8,475 nucleotides of DNA from Phycisphaerae bacterium. Its GTDB lineage: Bacteria; Planctomycetota; Phycisphaerae; Tepidisphaerales; Tepidisphaeraceae. The notes under the pieces were generated by a model. It was given only the letters and a program-made list of their open reading frames with translations, did not search any database and had not been told where the DNA came from. This document shows positions 6,036 through 8,475 of this stretch, piece by piece (positions within the stretch are counted from its first letter, which is position 1; every line of letters begins with the position of its first letter). The stretch is taken from contig JAUJNJ010000132.1 of NCBI GenBank assembly GCA_030448225.1, forward strand, positions 1-8,475, read 5' to 3'. Made by a program: the position numbers and the translations under genes.

Positions 6036-8475
6036 ATGCCGATGCGTCACCCGTTTTCCCTACCGGCCTCCCCGGCGCGGCACAGCGCCCGGAGTCGCCC
6101 GCGACCAACGTCCGCCACCGCCGCATTCCGTCCACCGCACGGTCGACAAGTCCTGTCCGCCTGCTTCGCGTCCCTGGTCGTCACGGGTTCGGTCAGCGCG
6201 GCCAACATCGACTGGCGGATGTCCGGGACGGCCAACTGGAACGTCCCGGCCCACTGGACGGGCGGGGTCGTGCCGACCGCCGCCGACAACGTTCGGCTCA
6301 TGAACGTGGTGTACAACGGGCCGAACACGGTGGTCATTCCCGTCAACGCCGCGTACGTCGCGACCTATAGCTCGCTCGCGATCGATTCCACCACGAACCA
6401 CTTCACGAACCTCGAGCTCTACGGCACGCTGCGCGGCTATTCCGCCCATATCGGGGAACGGGGGGGCGTGCGGGTCAAGGGAGGGACGTGGCTGAACACC
6501 GGCCCCCTCGCGGTGGGAAGCGGCGGCGGAAGCTTCGTCGAGGTGACCGATGGTGGGACTGTGTCCGTCTCCGATTCCGTCCGCATCGGCAACGGAGGAC
6601 ACGGCTCCGTGACCGTGACCAGCGGCGCGTTGAATGTCGACAGTGACATCGTCGCCTCGAGCGGTGGGTCGGCGACCCTGACGATCAACGGTGGGACGGC
6701 AAATAGTCTGAACGGGATCGTCGGCACCGGGGGCGTTTCGGGAGTCGGCGGCGGCGGGAACGGCACCGTCAACGTGAGCAGCGGAGCCTGGACGATCCGG
6801 TCCGACCTTAGGATCGCGGGCATCTACAGTACCGGCACCGTCAACGTGAGCGGTGGCCTGGTCGAGGTCCGCGGGAACACCTACGTCGGGCTCGACCCGA
6901 CGTACAGCCAGGCGACGGTAAACCTGAGCAGCGGCAGCGGCAGCCGGGGGACCCTCTCCACCAGCCGCGTGGTCTCCGCGGGCACCGGCTACCTTTCCAA
7001 ACGGAACGCCTTTACGTTCGACGGCGGCATCCTGCAGGGGCGGGCGAACCAGGGCGACTTCATCACCGCCTTCCGCCCGGGGGACGTCACGATCAGCGCC
7101 GGCGGGGCCTTCCTCGACAGCAACGGGTTCGCCATCGGCATCAACCCGGCCCTCAGCGGCGTCGGTGGCCTCAACAAGATCGGCGCGGGCACGCTGACCC
7201 TCTCCGGCGCGAACACCTACACCGGCGGAACGTCGGTCAACAGCGGAACCCTGGCCCTGACCGGCGGGATCACCCACCTGGCGGCGGAGACGCGGGTCGG
7301 CAATGCCAGCGGCGACAACGGCGCCCTGTCGATCGCGGGCGGCACGCTCCGCAATACCTCCGGCTTCCTGGGCGCGACGGCCGGCGCGACGGGCAGCGCG
7401 ACGATCTCCTCCGGCACCTGGGCGAACTCCGAGAACCTCTACGTCGGCTCCTACGGGAGCGGTTCCCTCCAGGTGAACGGGGGGACCGTCTCCGCGACGA
7501 ACATGCTCCTGGGGGCCTTCGGCGGCACGAGCAGCGTGACGATCAACGCCGGTGCCTTCACGTCCGCCAACGTGCTCGAGCTCGGATATTACGACGGCAC
7601 GTCGAGTCTCGAGATCAACGGAGGTTCGGTCACCTCCGCCAGCGGCAAGATCGGCGGCGGCGGCACCGGGCGCGTGAGCGTGAACGGTGGCACCTGGAAC
7701 AATTCCGCCGACCTCGTGATCGGCAACACCCGGACCGGGAGCCTCGCGGTGAACGGCGGCGTGGTCAACGTGGGCGGGACCATCATCACCGGCATTGGGT
7801 CAGGCGCGAGCACGATCTCGATCTCCGGCAGCCCCGGCGCTCGCGGCGTGCTGTCCACCACGCGCGTCACGAAGGCGGGCGGTACCGGCTCCCTCCATTT
7901 CAACGGCGGCGTTCTGCAGGCCCGAGCCGACGACGGCGACTTCCTTTACTTCTTCGCCCCGGGCGACGTGACGGTCGGCCCGGGCGGGGCCCACATCGAC
8001 AGCAACGGGTTCGCCATCGGCATCATGACGACGGTCGGCGGCGGCGGCGGTCTCACCAAGACGGGCGCGGGCACGCTCACGCTCGGCGGCAGCAACAGCT
8101 ACACCGGGGGCACCGTGATCGACGGCGGCACCGTGCGACTCGGCCACGCGCAGGCCCTGGGCGTCGGCAGTCTCGGGATCAACGCCGGAACGCTCGACAT
8201 GAACGGTCATAGCCTGACGGTGACGTCGCTCAGCGGGACCAGCGTGGCCAACATCACCCCGGGCGGCACCGCGGATTCCACCCTCACCTCCGATCAGACC
8301 GCCGCCACGACCTACGCGGGCTCGATCCGGAACGGAGTCCGCGATCTCAGACTGGTGAAGTCAGGCTCCGGCACGCTCACTTTGAGCGGCGCCAACACCT
8401 ACGCCGGCCCGACGACCCTTAACGCGGGAACGCTGCTGGCGAACAATACGGCCGGCTCGGCCACAGGCCCGGGCG
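6036..8475 (+). CDS. Giant autotransporter-associated beta-strand repeat protein, 3' end outside window
   Basis: The frame is open from the ATG at 6036 to the right edge (813 codons). GAGAG 7 nt upstream is a weak ribosome binding site. ATGs at 5994 and 6042 are in frame, so the start is uncertain by a few codons. The N-terminus has an unusually long Arg/Pro-rich leader of about 38 residues, then a hydrophobic core (VLSACFASLVVTG) with a likely signal peptidase cut after SVSA, residue 55. The mature protein begins NIDWRMSGTANWNVPAHWTGG, typical of this class. Next come 22-25-residue strand repeats of the T5SS/PEP-CTERM-associated type (pattern GS-x-TVNGGTW-x-x-S-x-x-L-x-VG), residues about 158-230 and 418-590. 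Three autotransporter-associated beta-strand repeats follow the GTLTLSGANTYTGGT pattern, near residues 377, 671 and 772. The fold is expected to be a beta-solenoid on the cell surface. The C-terminus, where a PEP-CTERM tail or a beta-barrel would decide the export route, lies outside the window. Confidence 0.85.
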   Translation, partial: MPMRHPFSLPASPARHSARSRPRPTSATAAFRPPHGRQVLSACFASLVVTGSVSAANIDWRMSGTANWNVPAHWTGGVVPTAADNVRLMNVVYNGPNTVVIPVNAAYVATYSSLAIDSTTNHFTNLELYGTLRGYSAHIGERGGVRVKGGTWLNTGPLAVGSGGGSFVEVTDGGTVSVSDSVRIGNGGHGSVTVTSGALNVDSDIVASSGGSATLTINGGTANSLNGIVGTGGVSGVGGGGNGTVNVSSGAWTIRSDLRIAGIYSTGTVNVSGGLVEVRGNTYVGLDPTYSQATVNLSSGSGSRGTLSTSRVVSAGTGYLSKRNAFTFDGGILQGRANQGDFITAFRPGDVTISAGGAFLDSNGFAIGINPALSGVGGLNKIGAGTLTLSGANTYTGGTSVNSGTLALTGGITHLAAETRVGNASGDNGALSIAGGTLRNTSGFLGATAGATGSATISSGTWANSENLYVGSYGSGSLQVNGGTVSATNMLLGAFGGTSSVTINAGAFTSANVLELGYYDGTSSLEINGGSVTSASGKIGGGGTGRVSVNGGTWNNSADLVIGNTRTGSLAVNGGVVNVGGTIITGIGSGASTISISGSPGARGVLSTTRVTKAGGTGSLHFNGGVLQARADDGDFLYFFAPGDVTVGPGGAHIDSNGFAIGIMTTVGGGGGLTKTGAGTLTLGGSNSYTGGTVIDGGTVRLGHAQALGVGSLGINAGTLDMNGHSLTVTSLSGTSVANITPGGTADSTLTSDQTAATTYAGSIRNGVRDLRLVKSGSGTLTLSGANTYAGPTTLNAGTLLANNTAGSATGPG
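6954..7235 (+). repeat. Duplicated block of about 90 residues, copy 1
   Basis: This block contains LSTSRVVSAGTG, FDGGILQGRANQGDFITAF, RPGDVTISAGG and LDSNGFAIGI, and ends in the first autotransporter-associated repeat. It aligns with 7851-8117. A 30-bp stretch (7114-7143) is identical to 7996-8025, 882 bp away. Confidence 0.8.
7164..7259 (+). repeat. Autotransporter-associated beta-strand repeat, copy 1
   Basis: The translation reads GGLNKIGAGTLTLSGANTYT then GGTSVNSGTLAL, matching the PATR motif (G.L.K.G.GTLTLSG.NTYTGGT.v..GTL). These repeats mark passenger domains of type V secretion proteins and similar surface proteins in Planctomycetota and Verrucomicrobiota. Confidence 0.85.
7290..7800 (+). 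repeat. Tandem 22-25-residue T5SS/PEP-CTERM-associated strand repeats
   Basis: Successive units read GSATISSGTWANSENLYVG, GSLQVNGGTVSATNMLLG, SSVTINAGAFTSANVLELG, SSLEINGGSVTSASGKIG, GRVSVNGGTWNNSADLVIG and GSLAVNGGVVNVGGTII. Each is one strand-turn-strand of a predicted beta-solenoid. A shorter, more diverged run lies at about 6510-6900. Confidence 0.75.
7851..8117 (+). repeat. Duplicated block of about 90 residues, copy 2
   Basis: This block contains LSTTRVTKAGGTG, FNGGVLQARADDGDFLYFF, APGDVTVGPGG and IDSNGFAIGI, in the same order as the block at 6954. The spacing implies a repeated module of about 880-900 bp (roughly 295 residues) made of strand repeats plus this cap block. Confidence 0.8.
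8046..8144 (+). repeat. Autotransporter-associated beta-strand repeat, copy 2
   Basis: The translation reads GGLTKTGAGTLTLGGSNSYT then GGTVIDGGTVRLG. It is the same motif as the copy at 7164, 882 bp downstream, and belongs to the duplicated block described at 7851. Confidence 0.85.
8349..8450 (+). repeat. Autotransporter-associated beta-strand repeat, copy 3
   Basis: The translation reads RLVKSGSGTLTLSGANTYAG then PTTLNAGTLLAN. It is only about 300 bp after copy 2 and lacks the conserved block that precedes copies 1 and 2, so it comes from a different repeat register. Confidence 0.8.

Noticed and set aside
6153..6164. LSAC as a lipobox in the plus-strand protein
   Set aside because: A lipobox needs a hydrophobic stretch before the Cys. 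Here the hydrophobic core follows it and ends in a normal SVSA cleavage site.
6060..7277. Minus-strand 405-codon frame
   Set aside because: It is antisense to the plus-strand repeat protein and rich in Arg/Gly/Asp with no motif. The plus frame shows a signal peptide and family repeats.

Overview
The window is very GC-rich and holds parts of large, secreted, repeat-built surface proteins. The signs are PEP-CTERM-like sorting, dockerin-type calcium loops, DUF11-like and cadherin-like domains, parallel beta-helix repeats and autotransporter-associated beta-strand repeats. This mixture is typical of Planctomycetota (Gemmata-like groups) and also occurs in Verrucomicrobiota. The phylum is inferred from protein style, not from a marker gene. 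No rRNA, tRNA, CRISPR array, insertion sequence or phage gene was recognised.

Layout: two loci point away from a shared intergenic region of about 790 bp (5249-6035). On the minus strand, a short exported protein starts with ATG at 5248. It appears to end near 4512-4600 with a PEP-CTERM-like tail. Below it lies a giant gene whose minus-strand frame is unbroken from about 3700 to the left edge and continues beyond it. Its visible order, N to C, is: an Ig-like (SbsA-type) segment, two dockerin-type calcium loops, a DUF11-like domain, three cadherin-like domains, then a long beta-helix with a 148-residue repeat. Between about 3690 and 4865 the recognisable protein pieces jump among all three minus-strand frames about nine times, while sequence on both sides is clean. 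This is either poor local assembly or sequencing, or a decayed segment.

On the plus strand, a second giant protein starts at about 6036 and runs off the right edge. It has a signal peptide, T5SS/PEP-CTERM-associated strand repeats, three autotransporter-associated beta-strand repeats and an internal segmental duplication.

The intergenic region carries one sigma70-like promoter candidate for each direction and a set of inverted repeats. In the plus-strand leader a 43-codon upstream ORF with a good ribosome binding site is followed by a 9-bp hairpin. The two loci probably supply cell-surface or extracellular-matrix proteins and may be co-regulated from this region. That is inference from layout only.
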